Source of the DNA: Lacisediminihabitans profunda
GTDB taxonomy: Bacteria; Actinomycetota; Actinomycetes; Actinomycetales; Microbacteriaceae
Length of the DNA stretch: 64,000 nucleotides
NCBI RefSeq assembly: GCF_008040105.1
Contig: NZ_VRMG01000011.1
Location: 62,001 to 126,000 of the forward strand
Direction: 5' to 3'
The position numbers and the translations under genes were made by a program. Below, in pieces: positions 16,988-26,858 of this stretch. The notes beneath the pieces are model-generated. The model saw only the letters and a program-made list of their open reading frames with translations. It made no database searches and was not told the origin of the DNA. Each line of letters begins with the position of its first letter. Position 1 is the first letter of the stretch.

Positions 16988-18685
16988 TCAACGTTGGGTG
17001 GCGATGAAGTCGACCTTGACCCTGGTGTTCTGCCAGCTGCTGCCCTGATACGCCCAGATCGTGGAGTCGCCCGCGAGAACGCGCAACCCCGTCTGGCCGT
17101 TACCGCCCACGATGGCGCTCGCCGTGGCGGACGGCAGACTGTCGAGCGACTGGCGCTGACCCCCGATCGTGAACGCCTCGATGCTCGACCCCTCACCGGT
17201 CGACACGAGAGTCGCGACCGTCAACTGGTCCACCCACGTCGCATCGACGGCCACACCATCACCAAGGGGCAGGTCGACGATGGGCGCCTTGAGGCTCAGG
17301 GGCGCCTGCTTGTCCGGGTCGCGCAGGATCGCCGAGACGATGAGCCGCGGTCCGGTGGGAGTCGAGAGCAGGATCACCACACGGGCGCCGTCTCGCGACA
17401 CCTCGAGGGACTGGACCTGCGAGTCGCCAGGAAGGGCCGCCATGACCGGGTGCGCGACGCCGGCAGGATCGAAGGCCGTGATCGCGTTGGGCTGGTTCGA
17501 CGGCACCGACCAGACATAGCCGTTTTCGTCGAGCGATGGCGCCACGAGATCGTCGCGCGCATCGAGCGGCGCGGTCTGGGCCACGCCCTTGCGCAGCAGC
17601 GACACCCCTCCGGCGCCGAGCACGGCGATCGAGGCGCCGTCGGAGGACAGCGTCGCCGCGCGCGCCTTGAGGCCGACGACCGCCCGGCTCAGGCTGAGAG
17701 CGGCGACCTTTCCGTTGGCGTAGAACCCGAACTCGCCCTTGCGCAGCACAAGTGCCTGCGCGTCAACCTTGGTGTCGGCCTGCGGGCCACTCGGGCCGAG
17801 GTCGTCGATCTGCAGGGGTGTCCCCTCCACCGAGATCCGTACGCTCGAGATGTTGCCAACCGAGCGCAGGCTCTCGGTGAGCTGCACCTTCATGAGCTGG
17901 CGCTCGCGCGGGCTGGCGGCCAGGGCCTCCTTGGAGAGGTCGATGGTGGCGACCCCGTCCTCCGGGGTCACGATGCTGCCGGCATCGCTGAGCTGGGTGC
18001 CCTCCGGAAAGCGCGAGAACGCCGCCCCCTTGAGCCAGGTGGGAGGGCCGGCGAGCAAGGAGGTGGCGACGCCAGTCGCGGCCGTCCCGCGGGGGAACCA
18101 GCGCAGATCCGGCACGAGGTGCTCGTTGTTCGAGTCGAGGAAGTACAGCGTCTGCTGGGTGAAGATGCGCTGGAAAGTCTGGTCGGAGAGCACGATTCCG
18201 GCCGGCGCGGCATTGATGCGCCACTGGCCGTCCTCCTTCACGAAGCCGAACTGCAGCGTCGACGGCTGGGAGGACTCGGTGTACGCGCCGAGGGCATCGA
18301 CCGTGGCGATCGTGGCGAACGAGTACTGGATGGTGCTGTCGTTCACTGTCGAGAGCCGCGGCTGCCCGCTGCGCACCTGCACGCTCGCGCGCGGGTCCCA
18401 CTTCTCCTTGAAGCCCGAGGCGAGGAACTTCTTCGCCACGGCGTAGCCGCCGGTCGCCGAGGTGAACGCGGCGACGAATCCCTTGAGGATGCTCTCCTTG
18501 CTGGCGCCGAGCTCCGGTCCCTCCGGGTTGAAGTCGAAGTTGGCGCCGCCGGACCCTGCGCTGAGCGAGAGCCCCTGGTTCACCGGCCCCTCGCCGGGGA
18601 TGCCGACGCAGCCGCTGGCCCCGGCGACGACGACGATGGCGATCGCGAGCGCGAGCACGCGGCGCACGACGGGGCGCTCAGGCAT
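16988..18685 (-). CDS. lpqB: Lipoprotein LpqB, accessory to MtrAB
   Basis: 565 residues from ATG 18685, which overlaps the end of mtrB by eight bases. A signal peptide with lipobox ASGC places the modified cysteine at residue 26. A GerMN domain (about 200-330) and a C-terminal beta-propeller region with several RVVxLLS-like strands follow. LpqB binds the extracellular part of MtrB and tunes the MtrAB pathway, linking cell-wall metabolism and division. It has the normal family length. Confidence 0.9.
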   Translation of the reverse strand: MPERPVVRRVLALAIAIVVVAGASGCVGIPGEGPVNQGLSLSAGSGGANFDFNPEGPELGASKESILKGFVAAFTSATGGYAVAKKFLASGFKEKWDPRASVQVRSGQPRLSTVNDSTIQYSFATIATVDALGAYTESSQPSTLQFGFVKEDGQWRINAAPAGIVLSDQTFQRIFTQQTLYFLDSNNEHLVPDLRWFPRGTAATGVATSLLAGPPTWLKGAAFSRFPEGTQLSDAGSIVTPEDGVATIDLSKEALAASPRERQLMKVQLTESLRSVGNISSVRISVEGTPLQIDDLGPSGPQADTKVDAQALVLRKGEFGFYANGKVAALSLSRAVVGLKARAATLSSDGASIAVLGAGGVSLLRKGVAQTAPLDARDDLVAPSLDENGYVWSVPSNQPNAITAFDPAGVAHPVMAALPGDSQVQSLEVSRDGARVVILLSTPTGPRLIVSAILRDPDKQAPLSLKAPIVDLPLGDGVAVDATWVDQLTVATLVSTGEGSSIEAFTIGGQRQSLDSLPSATASAIVGGNGQTGLRVLAGDSTIWAYQGSSWQNTRVKVDFIATQR

Positions 18686-20276
18686 CCTCGCCCCCGAGGT
18701 GGATCGAGTCGTCCGGCGGCAGGTCGAGCGGCGACGACACGATCGGCTTGCCGCGTTCGCGGGGCAGGGTGAGCCGAAAACAGGTGCCGACCCCGAATTC
18801 GGACCAGACCTCCAGCCGGCCGTCATGCAGCGCGGCGTCTTCGAGCGAGATCGCGAGCCCGAGTCCCGTGCCGCCGATGGTGCGCTGCCGGGACGGATCG
18901 GCCCGCCAGAACCGGTCGAAGACTCGCGACACCTCCGACGGCTTCATCCCGATCCCGTAGTCCCGCACGGCGAGCGCGATGGCGCTGGCGTTGCTGTCCA
19001 CCATGACGACGATGGGCCGCCCCTCACCGTGCTCGATCGCATTGCCGAGGAGGTTGCGCAAGACACGGCGGATGCGCCGGGCATCCACCTCCGCCTCGAA
19101 GTAGCCGCCGGGGGCCACGACCCGCAGGGCCGATCCGCGCTCGTCGGCGAGTGGCCGCATCGTGTCCACCGCGTCCTCCACGAGGCGCACGAGGTTGGTC
19201 GGCTCGAGTTCGAGCTCGACGGCGCCCGCGTCGTAACGACTCACCTCGAGAAGGTCGGCGAGAAGCACCTCGAAGCGCTGCACCTGGGTGCGCAAGAGTT
19301 CCGCCGTGCGCGCGGTCGAAGGCTCGAAGGAATCGCGCTGGTCGTAGAGCACGTCGCCGGCGAGCCGGATCGTCGTGAGCGGGGTGCGCAGTTCATGCGA
19401 CACGTCGGAGACGAAGCGCTGCTGCAGCCTGGACAGCTCGGCGAGCTTGGTGATCTGCTCTTGCAGGCTGTCGGCCATGCCATTGAAGGAGCGCGCGAGG
19501 GTGGCGATCACGTCGTCCCCCTTCTCCGGAATGCGCTGCTCCAGCTGCCCGGCGGCCAGCTTCTCACTGGTTTCTGCGGCCACCCTGATCGGCCCGACCA
19601 CGAGTCGAACGACGATGTAGGTGACCGCCCCGATGAGCAGGATGAGGGCGAGCCCTCCGAGCAGGAGGGTCTGCTTCACGAAGTTGAGAGTCACGGCAAC
19701 CTGCGAGAGGTCGTAGACGAGGTAGAGCTCGTAGCTGCCGGCGGACGGCACCGTCACGTTCGACCCCACGACGAGACCCGGCGACCCGTCGGTGAGCGTC
19801 ACCGACTGGAATTGCACGTGCTGGGGGTCGGCGACGACCCTCTTGCGCAGGGCCTCCGTCACGACATCCGGAAAGTTCGTGGAGCTCGCCGGCTGCATGA
19901 TCGCGGAGGTGGTCTGCCCCGGAGTGCGCAGGATCGCGAACGCCGTGCCGCCCTGGGTGGTCGTGGAGGGCAGGATCTTGTCCCGAACGGTTCCCGGGAG
20001 GCTGTCCAGTTCCACCGTCGGGCCCTGGTCGCCGGCGGGCTCGGCCGCGTCGAAGATGCCCTGGGCGAGGTTGTGGGCGCTGCGCGCCTCATCCTGCACC
20101 TGGTTGCTTCGCGACGCGAAGAGATTGTTGCCGATGCTCACGACGATCGAGGAACCGATGATGAGCACGGCGAGTCCGGAGAGCACCACGGTGATGGTGA
20201 CGGTGCGGAACTGCAGCGACGTGCGCCAGAACCGCACGAGCCGACCGAGATACGACCGCCAGTCGAGGATCTTCAT
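18678..20276 (-). CDS. mtrB: MtrB sensor histidine kinase
   Basis: 532 residues: transmembrane helices near 28-48 and 202-224 enclose an extracellular domain, then a HAMP linker, a HisKA segment with His294 in FVSDVSHELRTPL, and a HATPase domain (NLLGNAIEHGEG, DYGIGM, GGTGLGLAI). MtrB phosphorylates MtrA in response to cell-envelope and division state. The gene lies 15 bases after mtrA and overlaps lpqB, so all three form one operon. Confidence 0.95.
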   Translation of the reverse strand: MKILDWRSYLGRLVRFWRTSLQFRTVTITVVLSGLAVLIIGSSIVVSIGNNLFASRSNQVQDEARSAHNLAQGIFDAAEPAGDQGPTVELDSLPGTVRDKILPSTTTQGGTAFAILRTPGQTTSAIMQPASSTNFPDVVTEALRKRVVADPQHVQFQSVTLTDGSPGLVVGSNVTVPSAGSYELYLVYDLSQVAVTLNFVKQTLLLGGLALILLIGAVTYIVVRLVVGPIRVAAETSEKLAAGQLEQRIPEKGDDVIATLARSFNGMADSLQEQITKLAELSRLQQRFVSDVSHELRTPLTTIRLAGDVLYDQRDSFEPSTARTAELLRTQVQRFEVLLADLLEVSRYDAGAVELELEPTNLVRLVEDAVDTMRPLADERGSALRVVAPGGYFEAEVDARRIRRVLRNLLGNAIEHGEGRPIVVMVDSNASAIALAVRDYGIGMKPSEVSRVFDRFWRADPSRQRTIGGTGLGLAISLEDAALHDGRLEVWSEFGVGTCFRLTLPRERGKPIVSSPLDLPPDDSIHLGGEDA

Positions 20277-20291
20277 GGGGAACCGGAGGAG

Positions 20292-20972
20292 TTAGGTGCT
20301 GGCACCCGCGCGATAGCCGACACCGCGAACGGTCATCACGATCCGCGGGTTGTCCGGATCGTCTTCGACCTTCGCGCGCAGCCGCTGCACGTGCACATTC
20401 ACGAGGCGAGTGTCCGCCTTGTAGTGGTAGCCCCACACCTGTTCGAGAAGCATCTCGCGCGTGAACACCTGCTGGGGCTTGAGGGCCAGCGCCAGCAGCA
20501 GCTCGAACTCGAGCGGGGTGAGGTTGATCTTGCTGTCTCCGCGCCGCACCTCGTGGCCGGCCACGTCCAGTCGCAGGTCGCCCACCTGGAGCACGTCGGC
20601 GCTGCCGGTCGGCGTCGGGCGGAGGCGGGTGCGGATGCGCGCGACCAGCTCCTTGGGGTTGAAGGGCTTGACGACGTAGTCGTCCGCCCCGCTCTCCAGG
20701 CCGCGCACGACATCCGACGACTCGGACTTGGCGGTGAGCATGATGATGGGCACGCCGGACTCGGTGCGGATCTCCGCGCACACCTCGATGCCGTCCTTGC
20801 CGGGGAGCATGAGGTCGAGAAGGACGAGGTCGGGCTTGGCCGCGCGGAAGGCCTCGAGAGCGAGGGAGCCGTCGGCACAGAAGATCGGCTCAAAGCCCTC
20901 CGAACGGAGAACGATGCCGATCATCTCTGCGAGCGCGGTGTCATCGTCCACCACAAGAATTCGTGCGGTCAT
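20292..20972 (-). CDS. mtrA: MtrA response regulator (OmpR type)
   Basis: 226 residues from ATG 20972 (starting TARILVVDDD); the frame runs further upstream but homologues start here. The receiver domain has acidic pocket DD (9-11), phospho-acceptor Asp53 in LVLLDLMLPG, Thr80 and Lys102. The winged-helix domain ends VQRLRAKVEDDPDNPRIVMTVRGVGYR. MtrA regulates cell-wall hydrolases, dnaA and osmotic genes in actinobacteria and is essential in several. It is first in the mtrA-mtrB-lpqB operon. Confidence 0.96.
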   Translation of the reverse strand: MTARILVVDDDTALAEMIGIVLRSEGFEPIFCADGSLALEAFRAAKPDLVLLDLMLPGKDGIEVCAEIRTESGVPIIMLTAKSESSDVVRGLESGADDYVVKPFNPKELVARIRTRLRPTPTGSADVLQVGDLRLDVAGHEVRRGDSKINLTPLEFELLLALALKPQQVFTREMLLEQVWGYHYKADTRLVNVHVQRLRAKVEDDPDNPRIVMTVRGVGYRAGAST

Positions 20973-21101
20973 CGTCCCGTCTTTGGTTCGGAGCCCCCGG
21001 TGATTTCGGGATTCGTGAGGCTTTCGCATAAGAGTAGTCGAGTGTGAAAGCATAATTGCCGAGGGTGTGAAGAGCACGAGAGCCGACCGAGGGGAACGCG
21101 A

Positions 21102-22328
21102 GTGACCGACGACACGCAGTGGCAGTCGCCCGGAGGTCGTCCAAGCGGCGCCAGTGGCGCGGGAACGCCCGGAATCCCGCCGATTCCGCCCGTGCCCGCA
21201 CCCGCCTCCGGCTACTACACCCCGCCCGGGCAGGGGTCGGGACCGCAGCCGGCGCAGGGGCAGCCCGGCTGGACACCGCCGCCGAAGCCCGGGCTGATCC
21301 CGCTTCGACCGCTCGACCTCGGCACCATTCTCGGCGCGTCGTTCCGCGTGTTGCGGCGCAATCCGCGCCCCACTTTTGGGGCGGCACTGTTGCTGCAGGG
21401 GTCGGCGTACCTCCTCCTCTACGCCGTCATCGGCCTCGTCACGTTCCTGTCGTTCTCCCGGATCAACTCGAGCACGAGCGCCGACAACGCCACGATCGCG
21501 GCCGGTTCGGTCGCGACGATCGTGCTCGCGAGTCTCGTGCCCGTGCTGCTGTCGGCGATCGTCGGCGCGCTGGTGCAGGGAATCATCGTGCTCGAGATCT
21601 CCCGCGCCACGCTCGGCGAGAAGCAGACCTTCCGCGAGCTGTACCGCCGGGCGCGGGGCCGCATCGGCGCCCTGGTGGGCTGGACCCTCATGGTGGGCGC
21701 GGTGCTGCTCATCGCCTTCGGCGTGCTCGCTGGCCTCGTCGCCCTCGTCGTGACGACCCTCGGCATCGCCGGAATCGTGATCGGGGTGCTGCTCGGCGTC
21801 TTCGGTGGGCTCGGCTTCATGGTGGTCGCCGCCTGGATCACCACCAAACTCAGCCTCGTGCCGAGCGTGCTCATGATCGAACGTCTCAGCATCCGGCAGG
21901 CGGTGGCGCGCTCCTGGAATCTAACTCGCGGCTCCTTCTGGCGCGTGTTCGGCATCCAGCTGCTGGTGAGCGTGATCATCAGCGTGATCTCGCAGGTCGT
22001 CTCCGCTCCGCTCAGCTTCATCGCGCCGATCGTGATCGGCCTCCTCGACCCGAACGGCCAGCAGGGCGCGGTCACCACCGTCGTCACGGTCGGGCTGCTC
22101 GTGGTGACGGTGATCGTGACCGTCGTCTTCCTCGCGATCAGCACCGTGGTGCAGACCGCGACGACCGCGCTCCTCTACGTCGACCTCCGGATGCGCCGGG
22201 AGGGGCTGGACCTGGAGCTCGCGCGCTTCGTGGAGGCCAGGCAGTCCGGCGCCGCCGGTGTCGCCGATCCGTACCTGCCGAGGGAGGCCGGCGTGCTCGT
22301 ACCGACGGACGATTCGCCCTGGGCATGA
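21102..22328 (+). CDS. Multi-pass membrane protein with disordered N terminus
   Basis: 408 residues from GTG 21102 (GGGGAA upstream). Residues 1-70 are Pro/Gly/Gln-rich and probably disordered in the cytoplasm. Then a conserved block LIPLRPLDLGTILGASFRVLRRNPRPTFG leads into five to seven transmembrane helices. It matches the glycerophosphoryl-diester-phosphodiesterase membrane-domain group (DUF7847-like) that accompanies MoxR operons. Its TGA overlaps the ATG of the next gene, marking the start of a five-gene coupled operon. Confidence 0.7.
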   Translation: MTDDTQWQSPGGRPSGASGAGTPGIPPIPPVPAPASGYYTPPGQGSGPQPAQGQPGWTPPPKPGLIPLRPLDLGTILGASFRVLRRNPRPTFGAALLLQGSAYLLLYAVIGLVTFLSFSRINSSTSADNATIAAGSVATIVLASLVPVLLSAIVGALVQGIIVLEISRATLGEKQTFRELYRRARGRIGALVGWTLMVGAVLLIAFGVLAGLVALVVTTLGIAGIVIGVLLGVFGGLGFMVVAAWITTKLSLVPSVLMIERLSIRQAVARSWNLTRGSFWRVFGIQLLVSVIISVISQVVSAPLSFIAPIVIGLLDPNGQQGAVTTVVTVGLLVVTVIVTVVFLAISTVVQTATTALLYVDLRMRREGLDLELARFVEARQSGAAGVADPYLPREAGVLVPTDDSPWA

Positions 22329-22972
22329 ACCTCCCGTTCGACGTTCCGGTCGATCCGGATGCCGCCCAGGCCCAGCAATGGATCATCGCCGAACTCGCCA
22401 AGGCCCAGTACCGCCCGGCGCAACCCACCTGGTTCGACCGGCTGTCCGCCGCCTTCTGGGACTGGCTGAAGTCGCTCACCGCCGGGATCGGCGGGCCCTT
22501 CCAGGGACCCATCCTCGCGATCGCGGCCCTGGTGGTTCTCGCCGTCGTGGTGGTCGCGTTCCTCATCTTCGGGGTGCCGCGGCTGGGGCGACGCAGCACC
22601 GTCACCGGCGCGCTCTTCGGCGTGGGCGACGAGCGCGACGCCGCGGCGATGCGGCGCGCGGCGAATGACGCGGCGGCACGGGAGGACTGGGCTCTCGCGA
22701 TCGAGGAGATGTTCCGATCCATCGCGCGGGGTCTCGCCGAGCGCACCATCCTCACGACCTCGCCGGGCACCACCGCCCGGGAGTTCTCCGCCCGCGCGGG
22801 GGCCCTCTTCCCCTCCCTCGCCGCGGCGCTCGCCTCGACGGCCGCCGTGTTCGACGAGGTGCGTTACCTCGACGGCCCAGGCACGGAGGCGGCCTACCGC
22901 CGCGCCGCCGAGCTCGAGGCCGAACTGCGGTCCGTCCGGTCCCCCCTGGCACCCGCGGGCGGCGGCGGATGA
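22325..22972 (+). CDS. DUF4129 domain protein
   Basis: 215 residues from ATG 22325. The N-terminal soluble part (AAQAQQWIIAELAKAQYRPAQPTWFDRL) precedes one transmembrane helix (about 58-82). The DUF4129 region follows (REDWALAIEEMFRSIARGLAERTILTTSPGTTAREFSARAG). DUF4129 occurs in transglutaminase-like and MoxR-linked proteins. It overlaps both neighbours by four bases, so it is translated in step with DUF4350 and the membrane protein upstream. Confidence 0.8.
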   Translation: MNLPFDVPVDPDAAQAQQWIIAELAKAQYRPAQPTWFDRLSAAFWDWLKSLTAGIGGPFQGPILAIAALVVLAVVVVAFLIFGVPRLGRRSTVTGALFGVGDERDAAAMRRAANDAAAREDWALAIEEMFRSIARGLAERTILTTSPGTTAREFSARAGALFPSLAAALASTAAVFDEVRYLDGPGTEAAYRRAAELEAELRSVRSPLAPAGGGG

Positions 22973-24162
22973 CCGCGACACCGTCGACTGCCACATCCAC
23001 GACACCGACGATTCGCCGGGCCACCCGGCGGTCGCTGTTCTGGATCCTGGCCGCAACCTTCCTCGTTCTGGTCGCGATCATCGGGATCGCCCTCACCGGG
23101 TCGGCCCTCTCCCGCGGCACCGAGTTCTCGGCCACCAATCCCGGGCCGATCGGCAGCATGGCGGTCGCCGAGGTGCTTCGGCAGCAGGGGGTGGACGTGC
23201 GGGTGGCCGGCTCGTTCGGCTCGGCGAAGTCCGCCCTCGTCGCCCGGCCGGGCTCCACGCTGTTCCTCTACGACTCCGGAGACTTCCTCGACGACACGCG
23301 ACTGACCGAGATCGCCGGCCTGGCTCGGGATGTCGTGGTCCTCACCCCCGGGTTCGCCCAGTTGCGGGCGGTGGCCCCGCAGGTGGCCCAGGCCGGGACG
23401 GTGAAGCGGAAGGTGTTGCGCAGCGACTGCGCGCTTGCCGCGGTGGCGAAGGCGGAGTCGGTGACCGGGGCGGGCCGCGGCTACCGGGTGACCGGCACGG
23501 GCACGGTGGCCACACGCTGCCTGGGCAGCGGGTCGCGGGTCTTTTCGCTCATCCGTCTCGAGCGCGGCGCCCACACGATCACCGTGCTCGGCACGACGGA
23601 CGCCCTGAGGAACGAGCATGTCGCCGAACGCGGCAACGCGGCGCTCGTGCTCAACCTGCTCGGCGCCAACCCGCGGCTCGTCTGGTACCTGCCGACGATC
23701 GACGACAGCGCGGCTGCCGACGCCCCGAGCATCGCCGAGCTCACCCCGGTCTGGGTCAGCTCCGTGATGGCACTGCTCGTGATCGTGGCGATCGCCGCGG
23801 CGTTCTGGCGGGGTCGCCGGATGGGTCCGCTCGTGATCGAGAACCTGCCAGTCACCGTGCGCGCGAGCGAGACGATGGAGGGGCGGGCCCGGCTCTACCA
23901 GCGCGGCGGGGCGCGACTGCGCGCCCTCGACTCGCTGCGGGTCGGCACCATCGCCCGCGTTGCCGCCCAGTGCGGCCTGCCGCGGCTCGCGACCGTGGAC
24001 GACGTGATCGCCGCCGCATCCGCCGTCACGGGTTCCGACCCGAGGCAGCTGCGCTCGCTGCTGCTCGACGACACCCCGCGCACCGACCGCGAACTCGTGC
24101 GACTGTCCGACCGGCTCCTCGAACTCGAGCGCTCGGTCGCCCGCTCCATCCGCCCCGCCTGA
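22969..24162 (+). CDS. DUF4350 domain membrane protein
   Basis: 397 residues. A transmembrane helix near 24-46 is followed by the DUF4350 region (FSATNPGPIGSMAVAEVLRQQGVDVRV, FLYDSGDFLDD), a Rossmann-like GATase fold. A second helix is at about 262-282 (VWVSSVMALLVIVAIAAAFW). The C-terminal cytoplasmic part has the conserved RASETMEGRARLYQRGGAR motif. DUF4350 proteins accompany MoxR ATPases and DUF58 proteins throughout actinobacteria; they are thought to form a membrane complex, function unproven. Confidence 0.8.
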   Translation: MTATPSTATSTTPTIRRATRRSLFWILAATFLVLVAIIGIALTGSALSRGTEFSATNPGPIGSMAVAEVLRQQGVDVRVAGSFGSAKSALVARPGSTLFLYDSGDFLDDTRLTEIAGLARDVVVLTPGFAQLRAVAPQVAQAGTVKRKVLRSDCALAAVAKAESVTGAGRGYRVTGTGTVATRCLGSGSRVFSLIRLERGAHTITVLGTTDALRNEHVAERGNAALVLNLLGANPRLVWYLPTIDDSAAADAPSIAELTPVWVSSVMALLVIVAIAAAFWRGRRMGPLVIENLPVTVRASETMEGRARLYQRGGARLRALDSLRVGTIARVAAQCGLPRLATVDDVIAAASAVTGSDPRQLRSLLLDDTPRTDRELVRLSDRLLELERSVARSIRPA

Positions 24163-24183
24163 CCGACCATGGAGAATGAACGC

Positions 24184-25194
<1,011 letters not shown>

Positions 25195-25196
25195 CC

Positions 25197-26513
25197 ATGG
25201 CGGTCTCCGGTCGGTTCGTGCTGCTCGTCGCGCTCGGCGTCGTGCCGATCGTGCTGCTCGACGACCCGGTCTGGCTGCTCGGCTGGCTCGCCGTCGTCGC
25301 GCTCGTGGGCGCCGGAGACCTCATCCTCGCCGGCTCTCCCCGGAGCCTCGTGCTCCACCGCGACCTGCCGGAGCGGGTGCGGCTCGGCGAGAGTGTGCCC
25401 TCGACCCTGTACCTGGCCAACGCGGGCCGGCGGCGGGTGCACGGGATCGTTCGCGACGGCTGGCAGCCGTCGGCCGGGGCGAGCCCCGGCCGCGCTCGCC
25501 TCGACCTGCCGCCCGGCGAGCGCCGGGCGATCGTCACCACGCTCACCCCGTTCCGCCGCGGCGAGCGCCGGGCCGCGCAGGTGACGGTGCGGTCGTTCGG
25601 ACCGCTCGGCCTGCTGGCCCGCCAGGCCACTCTGGAGCTCGCCGGCGCCATCCGGGTGCTCCCGCCCTTCAACTCGCGCAAGCACCTGCCCTCGAGGCTC
25701 GCCCAGCTGAGGGAACTCGATGGCAAGACGAGCGTGATGATCAGAGGACAGGGCACCGAGTTCGACAGCCTGCGCGAATACGTGCGCGGGGACGATGTGC
25801 GATCGATCGACTGGCGGGCCACCGCGCGGCGCACCGACCCGTCGACCGGCGCGGGGCCTCAACTGGTCGTGCGCACCTGGCGCCCCGAGCGCGACCGGCG
25901 GGTGGTGATCGTGATCGACAGCGGCCGCACCTCCGCCGCGCGCATCGCCAACGAGCCGCGCATCGACACGGCATTCGAGTCGTCGCTGCTGCTCGGCGCC
26001 CTCGCGACGCGGGCCGGCGACCGTGTCGATCTCGTGGTCTACGATCGCCGGGTGCGTGGACGGGTGCAGGGAGCCACTGGCGCCGAACTGCTCTCCCGCA
26101 TGGTCAACGTGATGGCGCCGATCGACCCCCAGCTCATCGAGATGGACTGGTCGGCGGTGCCCGGGCTCGTCGCGTCGATCACGAGCCATCGTGCGCTCGT
26201 CGTGATCATGACCTCTATCGAGGCGGCAGGGGCATCCCAGGGGCTGCTGGCCGTGCTCCCTCAGCTCACCCGCAAGCACATGGTCGTGGTCTCGTCGGTG
26301 GTCGATCCGACGATCGCCGAGGCGACCCGCGAGCGGTCGAACCGGGACGAGGTCTACCGCGCGGCCGCGGCGGAGCGCTCTGCGCTCGACTCGAGCAGGA
26401 TCGCGGCCGCGATCCGGCAGCTGGGGGCGGATGTCGTGACCGCAACCCCGGCGGAACTACCGCCGGCCCTCGCCGACCGCTACATCGCGCTCAAGGCCGC
26501 CGGGCGCCTGTAG
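25197..26513 (+). CDS. DUF58 domain protein
   Basis: 438 residues from ATG 25197. Two transmembrane helices occupy the first 45 residues. The DUF58 signature GTEFDSLREYVRGDDVRSIDWRATAR is at about 185-210, followed by a VWA-like fold (RVVIVIDSGRTS, a DxG rather than full DxSxS MIDAS). DUF58 proteins are the usual MoxR partners, probably clients or adaptors of the ATPase. It ends the operon and is followed by the repeat cluster. Confidence 0.88.
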   Translation: MAVSGRFVLLVALGVVPIVLLDDPVWLLGWLAVVALVGAGDLILAGSPRSLVLHRDLPERVRLGESVPSTLYLANAGRRRVHGIVRDGWQPSAGASPGRARLDLPPGERRAIVTTLTPFRRGERRAAQVTVRSFGPLGLLARQATLELAGAIRVLPPFNSRKHLPSRLAQLRELDGKTSVMIRGQGTEFDSLREYVRGDDVRSIDWRATARRTDPSTGAGPQLVVRTWRPERDRRVVIVIDSGRTSAARIANEPRIDTAFESSLLLGALATRAGDRVDLVVYDRRVRGRVQGATGAELLSRMVNVMAPIDPQLIEMDWSAVPGLVASITSHRALVVIMTSIEAAGASQGLLAVLPQLTRKHMVVVSSVVDPTIAEATRERSNRDEVYRAAAAERSALDSSRIAAAIRQLGADVVTATPAELPPALADRYIALKAAGRL

Positions 26514-26541
26514 GCTCCCCCGCGCCCCGCCCTTGTCATCC

Positions 26542-26784
26542 GGGAGACTCCAGTTGTGCAGGACAAGTTGTGCAGGCGGCGTCCTGCACAACGGGAGTCT
26601 GCTGCAGCCTGCCGCCCGGGAGACTCCAGTTGTGCAGGACGGGTCGTTCAGGACAGGTCGTTCAGGAACGGATGTTCAACCCAAGGATGTGCAGGACAGC
26701 ACAGCTTCCAGGGAACCGGAGGGGTTGTGCAGGACGGCCAGTGCAGGACGCGTCCTGCAGAACGCGTCCTGCACAACTGGAGTC
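26542..26784. repeat. Cluster of direct and inverted GTGCAGGAC repeats
   Basis: GGGAGACTCCAGTTGTGCAG plus GAC occurs identically at 26542-26564 and 26618-26640. Its inverse, GTCCTGCACAACTGGAGTC, is at 26766-26784 and, with one mismatch, at 26581-26599. Further GTGCAGGAC cores lie near 26689, 26728 and 26741, and a palindrome GTGCAGGACGCGTCCTGCA spans 26741-26759. Units are irregularly spaced and mixed in orientation, so this is a REP/BIME-like cluster rather than a CRISPR array. Confidence 0.75.
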
Positions 26785-26816
26785 TGCAGGAGTAGTGCCG
26801 TCCCTCTGCCGCGGAT

Positions 26817-26853
26817 GGGAGGCCCGTCGCCCGGGAAAGACGACGGGCCCCCC
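26817..26853. terminator. Hairpin between convergent DUF58 and katA transcripts
   Basis: Thirteen-base arms with one mismatch (core GGCCCGTCG / CGACGGGCC) around an 11-base loop, 5 bases beyond the katA stop. It is likely the katA terminator and may act in both directions. No T-run follows. Confidence 0.6.
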
Positions 26854-26858
26854 ACGAG

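Larger units (their letters stand above)
26514..26858. other. 345-bp intergenic region between DUF58 and katA stops, filled with repeats
   Basis: No gene. Short open frames here only read the GTGCAGGAC repeats in different phases. It holds the repeat family at 26542-26784 and the katA-side hairpin at 26817-26853. Confidence 0.75.

Noticed and set aside
26556-26795. GTGCAGGAC repeats as a possible CRISPR array
   Set aside because: Spacing is irregular, units occur in both orientations, there are no uniform spacers and no cas genes.
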